From: Strongylocentrotus purpuratus
Lineage: Eukaryota; Echinodermata; Echinoidea; Camarodonta; Strongylocentrotidae
Direction of reading: 5' to 3'
DNA length: 64,000 bases
Assembly: GCF_000002235.5 (NCBI RefSeq)
Contig: NW_022145615.1
Span: forward strand, 12,236,891 to 12,300,890
The notes beneath the pieces were generated by a model. That model had not been told where the DNA came from. It did not search any database and saw nothing but the letters and a program-made list of their open reading frames with translations. The translations under genes were made by a program, and so were the position numbers. Below, piece after piece: positions 35,701-45,362 of the stretch; position 1 is the stretch's first letter; each line of letters starts with the position of its first letter.

Positions 35701-36437
35701 CTACAAAATATAAGTATTGTCCTTTACATTATACTTTATTATGTTTTACCAACAAGTGATTTTTAACAATAATGAGAAATTTACAACCCCTCTGAAGCGT
35801 TGGGAACCCCAAATTCCAAATAATTTGATCGCAAAATTTCACTTCAATAATAATATTATGTGAAAGAGGATGTCATAAAACACACACTTCTGCAAAGATT
35901 ATACTCGTAAATGGTATTTGAAGACGAATTAATGACAGGATACAAAATTAAGGTTTTCTGTTGTACGTAGAAAACCCAAATGTTGTATTCTTTCCTCAAT
36001 ATTCTTCTTCAAACAAAATCTTTGCAGACGTGTGTTTTGAATGACATCCTCTTTCATATCATCATATAATTTAAGTTAAATTTTGCTATCAAGATCACGT
36101 GTTCCACATTCGTAGACTATGCGTATGGCATGCGAAAACTGCGCGGGAAGTACATACAGCCAATGCGCGAATGTAATACTTTTAATGACTTCAATAGGAG
36201 ATTCATTGATTGGTTGTCAAATTTCTTTAATTTTGCAGAGTTTTAGGTTAGAAAAGTTAGGTTTTATGATTATATATTTGTTTATATAAACTTACCCCAC
36301 TCACAGGGTTGTACGTCGCGCCCGAGTCTGATTCCAAAGGCCTAGCCTGTCTGAAAAGAACGAAGAGTGAGTTGACACTTCGGCAGGTGGAGACATCATC
36401 ATCAATCTACCCTAATGTACATGACGTCGAATCCTAA
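23561..36437 (+). CDS. PDZ-domain protein, complete seven-exon gene, 362 aa
   Basis: Seven exons join in frame: 23561-23748, 27365-27473, 28515-28581, 30148-30402, 32837-33054, 34723-34843 and 36307-36437 (TAA). Every junction is GT..AG, and the phases (2, 0, 1, 1, 0, 1) all agree. Residues ~16-104 form a PDZ domain. ILTDFGCSLE (28-37) is the carboxylate-binding loop, AGCRNRDVIMAVN (60-72) is the usual KAG-x-GD-x-I-x-x-VN stretch, and H83 starts helix B, which predicts a class I (S/T-x-hydrophobic) ligand. Beyond the PDZ are a basic KRKKR patch (~129-133), a WARRTL/RYLGFFVKPG segment, an acidic serine-rich stretch (248-265) and a C-terminal segment with WTLNDNGTDYLSTL. I do not recognise the part after the PDZ. 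No signal peptide or membrane segment is visible, so it is probably a cytoplasmic scaffold. A diverged paralogue begins at 53200. Confidence 0.8.
23807..23993. mobile_element. TTAA-flanked MITE (family 2), copy 1
   Basis: TTAA at 23803-23806 and at 23994-23997 flank a 187-bp element. It starts AGCCCCTCTACACTAG and ends in the near-complement TAGTACAGTGGGGCT. It lies in intron 1 of the PDZ gene. A relative lies in intron 3, sharing CTCATCAAATCAGCTCT and ATCATGGGGGA internally. Confidence 0.78.
24296..24930 (-). mobile_element. Penelope-like retroelement, 3' fragment with GIY-YIG motif
   Basis: The minus-strand frame 24574-24296 includes NCIGCGKQYIGETREILRNR and HRQHVRDLEN, the Cys-flanked QYIGET...R...H pattern of the GIY-YIG endonuclease found at the C terminus of Penelope-like elements. 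The frame at 24930-24730 (TYPDNIIRGIQNARDIK, YQTHVPPFNSRF) fits the tail of the preceding reverse transcriptase. The palm is missing, so this is a dead fragment. It lies antisense in intron 1 of the PDZ gene. Confidence 0.72.
25681..26013 (+). mobile_element. tRNA-derived SINE
   Basis: The 72-base tRNA-like head (GTGTCGTAGTCCAGTGGCTT, then GGGTTCGATCC, ending CGGCACT) is followed by GGTAAGGCATTAAT and CCATACCCAGG. The body ends with TTAAGTGCTTTTTAGAGAC, AAGCGCTATAAACATCC and an ATTATT tail. Same family as 7460 and 14348. It lies in intron 1 of the PDZ gene. Confidence 0.75.
27365..27473 (+). CDS. PDZ gene 1, exon 2
   Basis: Residues 63-99. The acceptor is TTGTAG|AAACC and the donor CTCTG|GTATGC. 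It encodes the VIMAVN strand and helix B (H83 to L90). The paralogous exon at 63253 has the same length and phase. Confidence 0.85.
27541..27895 (+). repeat. GAA/GAAG microsatellite
   Basis: A ~350-bp purine-only tract of AGA/GAAG triplets sits 70 bases inside intron 2 of the PDZ gene. The Glu/Lys-rich frames over it are artefacts. Long GAA tracts can form triplex DNA. Confidence 0.9.
28515..28581 (+). CDS. PDZ gene 1, exon 3
   Basis: Residues 100-121 plus one base. The acceptor is CTTCTTCAG and the donor AAGG|GTAATA. It encodes LIKRDQEDVTNFYWIAFHVK, closing the PDZ domain. It was found by phase continuity, because it is too short to stand alone. Confidence 0.78.
28690..28766 (-). mobile_element. 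SINE 3' end fragment
   Basis: (AAT)n followed by GGAGCGCTAAAA and CATAGCGCTTACAAATA is the reverse complement of the 3' end of the 25.68-kb SINE family. It lies in intron 3 of the PDZ gene. Confidence 0.5.
29919..30115. mobile_element. TTAA-flanked MITE (family 2), copy 2
   Basis: TTAA at 29915-29918 and 30116-30119 bound a 197-bp relative of the 23807 element. It ends with the same TAGTACAGTGGGGCT and contains a G run of variable length. It lies just 5' of the acceptor of exon 4. Confidence 0.75.
30148..30402 (+). CDS. PDZ gene 1, exon 4
   Basis: Residues 122-206 plus one base. The acceptor is CTTTAACAG|GACGGG and the donor GATT|GTGAGT. If the donor were skipped, the frame would run six codons to a TAG at 30420-30422, giving a possible shorter isoform. 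It carries the basic patch and the aromatic WARRTL and RYLGFFVKP segments. Confidence 0.82.
30465..30983. mobile_element. hAT-like non-autonomous element with poly-G tandem core
   Basis: The 10-bp sequence GTCACACCCA occurs directly before (30455-30464) and after (30984-30993) the element. It starts CTGGCGTCGCAGG and ends ACGCGCCTG, a weak inverted repeat. Inside, three ~100-bp repeats each carry CGACTCAGCCAG-CGCTGAATAAGCG, a long G run and a T run. The core resembles the blocks at 10.6 and 17.5 kb. It lies in intron 4 of the PDZ gene. Confidence 0.6.
31375..31563. mobile_element. C-run/G-run bounded MITE, copy 1
   Basis: A C run followed by CACTCCGGGGTCGGAATGAC opens the element. ATAACACTGAGTG followed by a G run closes it, so the homopolymers extend the inverted repeat. 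GACCGCATGCGTG and CATATGCGTACCCTAAATAA are shared with the element at 42832. It lies in intron 4 of the PDZ gene. Confidence 0.62.
32230..32370. mobile_element. 141-bp MITE with TTATAAAGAG inverted ends
   Basis: The left end GGGCCCCCGTTTTATAAAGAG pairs with the right end, whose reverse complement begins GGGTCTCGTCTTATAAAGAG. The centre holds repeated CAATCG/CGATT motifs. A related single end (GGGGCCCGTTTCATAAA) lies at 52162. It is in intron 4 of the PDZ gene. Confidence 0.6.
32837..33054 (+). CDS. PDZ gene 1, exon 5
   Basis: Residues 207-279. The acceptor is TTTACAG|TTG and the donor GAAT|GTAAGT. It contains a six-serine run followed by an acidic DEEDETDLDGE stretch, likely a flexible, phosphorylatable linker. 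Confidence 0.82.
33181..33583. repeat. foldback element, ~175-bp arms, 54-bp spacer
   Basis: Arms 33181-33357 and 33412-33583 are nearly exact reverse complements. The left starts TTATCATTCATTGCGTG and the right ends CAATGAATGATAA. The spacer 33358-33411 is unrelated. The transcript would form a long near-perfect hairpin inside intron 5 of the PDZ gene. Confidence 0.85.
34723..34843 (+). CDS. PDZ gene 1, exon 6
   Basis: Residues 280-319 plus one base. The acceptor is CGTACAG|GATTTT and the donor AACA|GTAAGT. It encodes FPSWMTDRRRRILGNS and IFIWTLNDNG, a strongly hydrophilic-to-aromatic segment of unknown fold. Confidence 0.78.
36307..36437 (+). CDS. PDZ gene 1, exon 7 (terminal)
   Basis: Residues 320-362 and the TAA stop at 36435-36437. 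The acceptor is CTCACAG|GGTTG. It encodes LYVAPESDSKGLACLKRT and a Ser/Thr-rich tail. Confidence 0.78.
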
Positions 36438-36521
36438 AGATATACTAGACCGGTTTTATAATAACATATACAAAATAGGGGACCTATAGTGACGAGTTAA
36501 TCCATTCACATGTTTGTAATG

Positions 36522-36527
36522 AATAAA
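36522..36527 (+). promoter_or_regulatory. polyadenylation signal AATAAA
   Basis: A canonical AATAAA lies 85 bases after the PDZ gene stop codon, at the distance expected for a short 3' UTR. It is a motif match only. Confidence 0.45.
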
Positions 36528-36959
36528 CTACTTGGAATCTTCTCTGCACACATTGCCTGTTGCTATGTTGGGCAAGCCTCGGACGAGCTTCCACGAACAA
36601 CCTTTGTTTAAACAGTATGCATAAAGTTTGCATGTGTTAGTAAACAGGTCTATTTTAATATTGGAAAAAAGATGTGTGCACACATGTACATGTATATACA
36701 GTTTAACAACTAAAACATTAATCACTCTTGCAAATTAGATGCAATTCTTGAGTTTTTCGTGACGCAAGAATGAAAGGTGGACTTTAGGTTGAATACTTTT
36801 AGATGTAAATTTGAATAGGTCACATTCTCAAGAAACAAAGATAGGAACTTATCAGATTTCCACATACAAAAATACCTAACAAATGACAAAACTTTGTAAG
36901 GGTATATGAATAATATAGTTCTTAACTAGTTCTACTACACATTATCTTGTTGGCCTTTT

Positions 36960-38405
36960 ACATCATCTTTATAAACATGCAGAAAACAACAGGTCTATAT
37001 CAACTATTGTATGTACAGATTTTAAAAAGGCTTTTGATCGCTTGGATCACAACATTCTAATTGAAAAAATGGTTAATATGCACATAAGACCTTGGATAAT
37101 AAGTTGGATCATAAGTTTTTTAGAATGTCGTAAACAAAGTACATTATATAATGGAACTCTGTCTGATATTAAATTTTGTCATGCCGGTGTTCCCCAAGGG
37201 ACACGCCTTGGCCCAATTCTGTTCTCAATTATATGGTTAATGATTTATGTGAAAATATTCCTATACATTACTTCAAATATGTTGATGATTTATCTTTAGT
37301 ACAATGTCGTAAATCAACAGACGTTTCACAATTACAACCCATACTTAACTCTGTGCAATACTGGTCTCAATCAAACAATATGTCACTCAATCCTTTGAAG
37401 TGTTTTACCCTGCAGGTTACTTTTATGAAAAATCCTGCTCCTCCTGAAGTTCTTTCCATTAATGACTCTACTCTATGCAATGTACAAACTCTCAAAATTC
37501 TTGGAGTAATTATACAATCTGATTTAAAATGGAATTTACATGTTAATGATTTAGTCAAAAGGTGCAATAGAAAACTGTACATGTTGAGGAAACTTAAGAA
37601 ATTCAATTTACCGTTTAAAGATTTAGTGACAATATACGTAGGTTATATACGACCAATTTTAGAATATTGTGCTCCGTGTTCCATAGCAGTCTTACAGTAG
37701 AACAAAATAATAATCTTGAAAAAATACAACGTAGAGTATGTAAGATTATTTTAGGGCCTAGTTACATTACCTATTCTAATGCATGTCAAGTATGCAATTT
37801 ACCAACTCTTGAGGAGAGGAGACTAGCACTTTGAAGAAAATTCGCAAAATCCCTTTCAAATCACTCTATTTGTCAGACCTGGTTACCTAAGAAAAAAAAC
37901 ACTAATATCACTCTTCGCCGTATCCCCATTTATCAACAATTTCAATTCAAAACAAAAAGATTTAAAAATAGCCCACTGTCATTTTTAGTTGACATACTCA
38001 ATAAAAGTTGAAAAAAAAACCAAAAAAAAAACTTGGTTTTATTTTTTTACTTTTATCGTTATTGCAGGTATACTAAGTGCTTGTCTCCTCCCCCAAGCAG
38101 GCTGTTTAAAATGTACCTATTTTAATCTTTTTACCATGCTTGTATTGACTTTTATAGGATATTTGTAAACAATTACAGCTGTATTTCTGGAAACTTGTGC
38201 AATGTGTTTATGGATTTTAGTTACAGTATCTAAGTCTTATTTTTTATATTGCTAGTTTTTTACATGTATATATTTAAAAGTGTTATCCATTGTGCCGAAC
38301 ATGTAAACATGAATATTCCAGCCTAGGCTGTCCTTCATGTAAAATTGTATTTGTATGAACCATGTTTCTGCTAATAAAAACCATTTTTGAATTGAATTGA
38401 ATTGA
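36960..38405 (+). mobile_element. CR1/L2-like LINE, 5'-truncated, frameshifted
   Basis: The reverse transcriptase is read across two frames: 37042-37299 (DHNILIEKM, GVPQGTRLGPILFS) and 37176-37700 (YVDDLSLVQ, MSLNPLKC, LGVIIQSDLKWNLHV, YVGYIRPILEYCAP). A +1/-1 break near the GPILFS motif and a stop at ~37700 inactivate it. Catalytic-site sequence begins at ~37015 with TDFKKAFDRLDH. The 3' UTR ends in (GAATT)4 at ~38405. Confidence 0.82.
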
Positions 38406-38479
38406 ATTGAATTAACTGATTATGTAAATTGATATATGTTATATACATATTACAGTGTTTATAAATGGTGTTTGAAAAT

Positions 38480-40110
38480 AACAAACTTCTGTAAAAAGGT
38501 GAAGACATGGAATATAAATGGTATAAAATACAAATATGATGGAGTAAGGTCTGCAATAAAATTAGAGGTGGATGAATTTAACAATCTACTTGATAACCAT
38601 GATATAATAATTGTATATCCGATAAAAAAGTAGATGGAAGTATTGCAAATAGATGGTTTAACAGTAAAAACAATCCTCAGCAAACGTAGTACGGGAGCAA
38701 CACATGATTCTGGTGGTTTAGCAATTTATGTCAGAAATGAAGTAAAGAAAAGTGTCAAAGCATGGGTCATAAAAATTAAGAAACAGGCGTTTAATATGAG
38801 TGACGATACGTCTATCTTTTATCCATACAATTCAAGTCATACGTCGGATATTTGTAAAGCAGGCAGTATATTTAGGTCTTGCTATTTCTACATGTGGTTC
38901 ATTTAGTAATAGATTAATAACTCTGGCAAACTGCACCTGTGGAGAGATCCAAACTATGGATCATGTCATTGATGATTGTCCTCTCTACAAATCCCCTCAC
39001 GGTGCTTCCGGACTTCGTGAGCTCGACGATGAGACAATCAGTTAAGGATCTTCCTATCTAGATGATGTTCTTTGTGATTATTTATGATTTGTGGAGCATC
39101 TTCCGAAAATTAAGATAGCTGTTCGTTTATTGAATTTTCTTGTTAAACCCGTACTTTTATGTGGTTCAGAAGTATGGGGTGCTTTTGTAGTGAATTTTGA
39201 GAAATTGGTAAAGAATGAAAAGGGGAATTCAAAAATGTTTTTAGGAATGTTATAAAAAGTGTTCATTCGCAATGGATAAGAAATATCGTAGGGGTAAATA
39301 AAAAGAGTAGTGAATTGGTTGTGTTGGCTGAGCTGGAGAATACACTATGATTATGTATCGATGTATGTACAAATTTTAATGAAATATTGGATTCGCATGA
39401 AAAGTGTTGATGAATTTTTTTGGTTATATTCTTCTTTTCAAGAAAATAGAGAATTTTTAGCGAAATCCACTACATGTTGCAGCTTTATAGTAATGTTCAC
39501 AATTTTTTAAAGAAAAGTAATTGATATGTTGACAGAAATAATGACTGTCTAGAATTAGAAAATATAAATAACGATGAAATAGTCGGGAAAGGAAACAGAA
39601 ATTAAACTTCGAGAAATATATGATTCTCAATTTATAATGGATTTATGCAGTGAATACATATAAGGAAAGTAGAAAATACATTGCGAACATATAGATTGTT
39701 TAAGCAAAACATAAAACAAGAGAATTATTTAAATTTTGTAAAAAGTAAAATATTACGTTAACATATTTGCCGATTTAGAATAAGTTCACATAATTTACTC
39801 ATTACAATTGAAGGCACAGACGCCCGAATGAATTACCAACAGATGTACGTACTTGCAATGATTGTAATAGAGGAGAAATTGGAGACGAATATCACACCAC
39901 CATGGATTGTACAAAATTTAGTTCCAAGACGGAAATATTGTTTGAACAAATTAGTATCATTGGTAATGAATTAAAAAAATTAAACAATAAAGACATATCT
40001 GTAAAGATAATGAAACTAGACTTTAATAATGTTATTTGTAATTGTATTGAATACATAAAATGTGTTATATCTGTAAGAGGAAAATTCTGAAAACTTTGTG
40101 CATAATGAAA
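38480..40110 (+). mobile_element. degenerate LINE remains (endonuclease and C-terminal pieces)
   Basis: About 38500-38830 carries an AP-endonuclease-like segment (WNINGI, LDNHDIIIV, GLAIYVRNEVKKSVK). About 38925-39045 encodes CTCGEIQTMDHVIDDCPLY and GLRELDDE, a Cys/His C-terminal motif. About 39120-39200 has KPVLLCGSEVWGAF. About 39825-40090 has TCNDCNRGEIGDEYHTTMDC. The pieces probably come from more than one insertion, and none has an intact frame. Confidence 0.62.
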
Positions 40111-41519
40111 CTAGACGTTCATAAAGTTATTTGTAATATTATTTAATATATAAGACGGTTATATTTGTATGTGGGGAAATGTGAAAACTTTGTACAGGCG
40201 GAGAAAAAAAGACCATGAACTGCTACGATTACTTTTTGTTTGTTAATTATCTGTAAAAAATTGTCATCATACCTTGTGACGATATTATTTCAATAATTTT
40301 TTTTTTTTAGATGCATACTGTAGATCACTTTATGAGAAAACTGAAATTACATGTGACAAACATTTTCTCACGACTCTAAGTGCTTTGAGTGGATTCTGTC
40401 ATTGATTTATTGTAAGCTCCTTGAGCATCTATCTTTTTTTTTGGGGGGGGGGGGAGAGAAATAAAGTAATAAATGTCTCTACATCATGGTTAAAGAATAT
40501 GCACAAACCTTTATGTATAACACATATCTTTTGTGCATGCTTTGTTTTATCTTAAATAAATTGACTTACGTTATACCAATACGTGAGTGATTACCACAAT
40601 TATTTTGTAAATATATATATGTTTGATACTTTGATAACAGTTCTGTGTATCTTCAGTAATTTGGTAATCAGAAACTGAGGATTGTTAGAGAGTGATGTCC
40701 AAGGTCATTGGCTTGGGGTAAATATGCTTACCATGGTTGTTATAATCACAAATAGATTACCTCGTTGCCTAAATATGAGGTAAAATAGGGTGATTTAAAC
40801 TTGTAGGGACAACTGCAGCCCCAAGTGCCTGCCTCAAATACCTGTGAAATCGACTGCATGTACTTTTCGTTTGTAAGAATAACAGGAAAGGAAAAGATGT
40901 GCTTCTTAAAATTATATATTTATTAAGTATATATTTATATAATTACTGCATCAGTTAAAAAAAATGCTATGAACAGTGTTTTTTAACAGGGAAAAACAGA
41001 AAACTATCAACTAATTCCAGTTGGTCTTTGACTAATAAGATGACCCCCCCCCCCCCAAAAAAAAAAAAAAAAAAAGTTTACCTTATCAGTGATCAGGACT
41101 GTGTATTTACACTTGCAATGCAATACAAAATTTCATATGGGTTTTTTGCCCTTTTTCACACTACTTTCAAACTTTGATCTAAAATACTTACATCAAATGA
41201 AAAAGCGATTATTCGAGTCAATGTTCATCAATGTTTTGTTACTTTTATTAATTCTCCAATGCATGAAAGGTTGTGAACGTTACGTCAAAATCAATCTCTA
41301 TGTTTTTTTCAGCGATATGTGTATTTGTTCGTCCTTACAATATATTTGGCCCTACCAGTGAACAAACATGATGAAGGTTTATTACAAGATTTCGTTCAGT
41401 TCTTTTCCCATGTTATCATCCACCTTTCCTTCTATATACCCCTTATTTCGATTTAAAATTCAGCTAAGTATCAGCGAAGTAAGGAAAGAAAATGACTAAA
41501 CCTTTAATTTATTGTTGGA
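40111..41519. other. non-coding, nothing coding recognised
   Basis: The stretch contains a T run and a G run (about 40293-40306 and 40442-40453) and a C/A homopolymer pair (41046-41075). The frame 41089-41361 has no motif or splice support. Confidence 0.4.
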
Positions 41520-41562
41520 ATATATATATATATATATATATATAAAACACACACACACACAA
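41520..41562. repeat. (TA)n-(CA)n microsatellite
   Basis: Alternating TA for about 24 bases passes directly into a CA repeat of about 16 bases. Confidence 0.85.
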
Positions 41563-41739
41563 TAATAATTATAATAGTGGGTTCTTGTATAGGTCAGACT
41601 TGACACTCTTGGCGCTCCGCAATTATTACCCCGGTTAAATGTATATATTTTTGTTTGATATATAAAATTGTTAAAAAAGAAAAATGAAAGCATTATGGTA
41701 CGTAGCTCTTTGAAAGTTCTTCATTGCCGTCCTCCTTTT

Positions 41740-41797
41740 TTTAAGAATCGAACCCGGGGCCCTGGCTTAAAAAGCCAGTGACTTAACCACAAAATTG
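41740..41797 (-). mobile_element. tRNA-like SINE fragment
   Basis: On the minus strand, TGTGGTTAAGTCACTGG and GGGTTCGATTCTT match A- and B-box-like segments with an anticodon-arm-like TGGCTTTTTAAGCCA. The acceptor ends are missing, so it is a SINE remnant. Confidence 0.5.
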
Positions 41798-42107
41798 CTT
41801 ACCTTGGTCAGTTTTGCCAATTTTCTCGGAAAAAGAACGCATTTTAGTCTTCGAAATGAATTGGATATATGCAAAAGTGTTGTTAAAGGCCACAGACGGC
41901 TCTATAGCAATATTCAAGCCAACACGGACAGACAGTGATGGGTTCAAGCTTGGTGGTCTCCAATTCCCTGCGGTCTCCAATTCCCTACACCTACCCTACA
42001 CCAACAGTTGTCCACACGCTTTTACTCGGACCAATTAATTAGTTGCCACGATTAAGGTAACATGACCTTCCACCGACCAGCGTTACTTACGCAGTGCTAT
42101 TTATAAA

Positions 42108-43249
42108 CAGAGTTTGGCCAACCCGGTTCGAGTTGGACACAATATGGCGACTACTGCTTTGTTGAGCAAGCACACAACGAAAGAATGTAGGGGAACCCGG
42201 GACAAAGTGGACCAAAAAAGTTTGAACAACCAGAACAGGATTACAAAGCAAAGTAAGGCAAAACATTTGGTCTATACTTTTACCTTAGGACTACCAAATG
42301 ACACTAACAATGTTTCTCATATAATAAGTTTTATTAAATACTATGAACTTGAAAAATGTATATATTAAAAATCCACTTTGCCCCGGACCTCCGGGGCAAA
42401 GTGAAACACCATGTAACACATCCCACTATGCCCCATCCACTTTGCCTCGAACAAGTGAAATTTTAAAGACATGCATTACTTCACGTGGGCCAATGATTAC
42501 TTCGCGGTGCCACGATGTTAAAAGTTAAGCTTAAGCCAATCCATCATTAATATGGCTTTCGTGATAATTCGGCAGAAACACAGTATTTTAGCAGATAATA
42601 AACTTATATTAATTATCGGTTTTTATGTATGAATAACCGATATTTTCCGTAAAAAGAACACATAGCTGACGTATTCGCGCAACTCAGGTAAAAACGATGC
42701 ATCCTCGTTGCAGTAATATTGTCACATGAAATTAGATAGATGGCAGCAAAAACAAAAATTTACTGGGCATGTTTGTTTCACTTTTCCCCGCGTTCCACTT
42801 TGCCCCGGGCTCCCCACGCCCCCGGCCCCCCCACTCAGAGGTCGGAATGACCGCATGCGTGTTGCCAAAATGTCCGGTAAAGGGGCATTTTCGTGCGACA
42901 AAGTCCGGCCCGAGAATTGTAAAAAAAGGGGTGTATTTGACTTTCCACCCTGAGATTTCTTTAAAAAGGGGGTGTTTTTCTTTTTTTCTCTCATCTCTTT
43001 GGACTCCTGAGAAAATATTCCGAATTAGGGGGGTACATTGAGCATTTTTCCTGATTTAGGGGGGTCTCCAAGGCAGGAAAAGCCTGTGAAAAGCCCGCGA
43101 AAGGGGGGTTTGGAAATGTTGGCAGTCCTCAGATAGGGGGTGCTTTCCAAAAGAGGGTACGAGCATATGCGTACCCTAAATAACACTGAGTGGGGGGGGG
43201 GGGGGGGGCCGGGCCCACGCCATGTTCAGACCAAGTCGGCCAAACTCTG
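42108..43249. mobile_element. 1.1-kb inverted-repeat-bounded element
   Basis: CAGAGTTTGGCCAACCCGG at the left and the reverse complement CAGAGTTTGGCCGACTTGG at the right make ~20-bp ends. No clear target duplication was found. The 42832 MITE is nested inside. A partial relative (TTGGCCAACTCGGTTTCAG, then a reversed CAAGCACACAG stretch) lies at 51.41 kb. It encodes no transposase. Confidence 0.5.
42832..43192. mobile_element. C-run/G-run bounded MITE, copy 2
   Basis: CACTCAGAGGTCGGAATGAC after a C run, and ATAACACTGAGTG before a G run, form the ends. The inverted similarity continues through CCCCGG on the left and CCGGG on the right. It is longer than the 31375 copy because of extra internal sequence. 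Confidence 0.62.
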
Positions 43250-43574
43250 TATATACTGTAGATGGCTCGTGAAAGGTCACAGATACTGCCGGTGTTAGTG
43301 AGAGCATCCACACGGTCAACTTACTTTACCCTCTAGCAGGGGCGTCGCTAAACATTTTTCAGTGGAGGGGGGAGGGGGGGGGGGGGGTGTAGAGGCCACC
43401 GATTACCGACAAATTTTGTTGTCCCAATGTCTACAAATTTAACCCTATAAATCCGGGGCCGAAGGCTAAATTGTTTTTCCTATGAACTATGTATAGTACT
43501 TGAGTATGCGCACATGGTCATTTTCCTCGACGACAATATACGAATTACTTTGTCAATCGTAGCTATATATTTAA

Positions 43575-43964
43575 AGATAAAGACCAGTTATGGTCATGCG
43601 ATTGCATTGTGAAAAAATCGTTGTGGAATCGATCAGAAAAGGTTGATCATCTAGCATATAAGTGTGTACTGCAAGGTTCTGGAATCATCAAAATGATAAG
43701 AAATTTGGCCCATTCTTGGTAAAGTTACAAGCACTGTACACAGAAAGATGTATATGGGACTACGCACACGTGCGCGACACGTGCGTTTATCTCTCACAGT
43801 CCAATATATAAACTAATTTGCCAAATATATCAATTAGTAGGCGGTTTCCCGGCAAAATTGTTATCATCATGTATTAGTCAAAACATATTCTTTCACATGA
43901 TTGGTAATAAGAGCTTCCATTTCATTTTTTGAAACTGGGGCGTTTCCAATACTGATCTTTACCT
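43575..43964. mobile_element. TTAA-flanked MITE (family 1), copy 1
   Basis: TTAA at 43571-43574 and 43965-43968 flank a 390-bp element starting AGATAAAGACCAG and ending CTGATCTTTACCT. The homologous position in the nested element's arm (~50452-50460) has a single TTAA and no insert, which is an internal empty-site control. Target and ends fit a piggyBac-type MITE. Confidence 0.88.
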
Positions 43965-44059
43965 TTAAATGCAGGTACGTAGCTAGGATCTTAATTTAGG
44001 GGGTGGCCTGGGCGGTAGTGACCAAGCGAATCACTTAAAGAGGGAGCGCGCTTCGCTAG

Positions 44060-45125
44060 GGGGATGGATGATGCAAAGACCTCCTGCTCGAAGCGCGGAA
44101 GCTTAGACGTTGCATTGAATTATGAGGGGGAAATTACGTTTCGTTGTACCGTTCACGACTGTAAATCCTTGTCTGAATTCAATTTCCCCCTCCGGCTCGA
44201 AGCGCGGAAGCTTTGACGTTTCATTAAATTATTATGGAAAGAAGTCGATTCGTTGTACTGTTCTCGACTCTTAATCCTTATCTGAAATCACTGGAGGGGG
44301 GAAGCTTTGACGTTTCATTGAATTATTATAGAAAGAAAATGATTCGTTGTACCGTTCGCGACTCTTAACCTTAATTGCCTGAATTCAGTTTCCCTAAAAA
44401 GCATTGGCGTTTCATTAAAATAATAAAGAAAAAAGACGATTCGCTGTACTGTTCTCGACTCTTAATTAGCCCTAATTGTTAGAATTCAGTTTGCCCCTCT
44501 CGCGCGAAAGCTCTGATGTTTCCTTAAGTTATTAGAAAAAGCAGACGATTCTATGTACCGTTCGCGACTCTTAACCTTAATTGTCTGAATTCAGTTTCCC
44601 CCATCCCTTGCAAAGCGCGGAAGCTTAGACGTTTCCTAAAATAATTAGGGAAAAAGACGATTTGTTGTACCGTTCTCGACTCTTAATCCTTGTCTGAATT
44701 CAGTATTCTTCCTCCCTCGCGAAGCGCGGAAGCTTTGACGTTTCATTAAATTATTATAGAAAGACAACGATTCGCTGTAGTGTTCTCGACTCTTGAATTC
44801 AGTTCCCCCCTCTCGCGCGAAGCGCGGAAGCTTTGAAGTTTCATTGAATTATTATAGAAAAAAGACGATTCGTTCTACTGTTCTCGACTCCTAATCCTTG
44901 TCTGAATTCAGTTCCCCCTCCCGGGCGAAGCGCGGAAGCTTTGACGTTTCATTGAATTATGATAGAAAGAAGACGATTCGTTGTACCGTTCGCGACTCTT
45001 AACCTTAATTGTCTTAATGCAGTTTCCCCACAAGCTTTGGCGTTTCATTAAAATATTAAAGAAAAAAGACGATTAGTTGTACCGTTCTTGACTCTTAATC
45101 CTTGTTTGAATTTAGTTTCCCCGAA
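44060..45125 (-). repeat. satellite array of the outer element (~10 monomers)
   Basis: About ten ~105-bp monomers, each with GAAGCGCGGAAGCTTTGACG, TTATTATAGAAAGAA and CGATTCGTTGTACCGTTC blocks. They are diverged from each other and show no higher-order periodicity. The orientation is opposite to the 46-50 kb array. Confidence 0.85.
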
Positions 45126-45362
45126 AATTTTAAACCTCTCATTTCTTTAGCTGATATTATAGGAAAGTGAAACTTCGAGAAAATACAAGTATTATACTAG
45201 TTGTAGTCTCTCTCGAAGTCGTCACAGCGGATAAAAAGTCACAGTTCGTAGGGGGAAAAGACCGACATTATACATCTCACCGACTTCAACTTTCTGCATT
45301 GATAATTTGATACAGTACACGAGGATCGAGCAAGAATACCTACACAGCTGACCCTACACAGC

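Noticed and set aside
42374..42403. 14-bp-stem hairpin as a terminator or regulatory element
   Set aside because: A CACTTTGCCCCGGA palindrome is present, but it lies in repeat sequence of an inverted-repeat element, and nothing links it to a gene.
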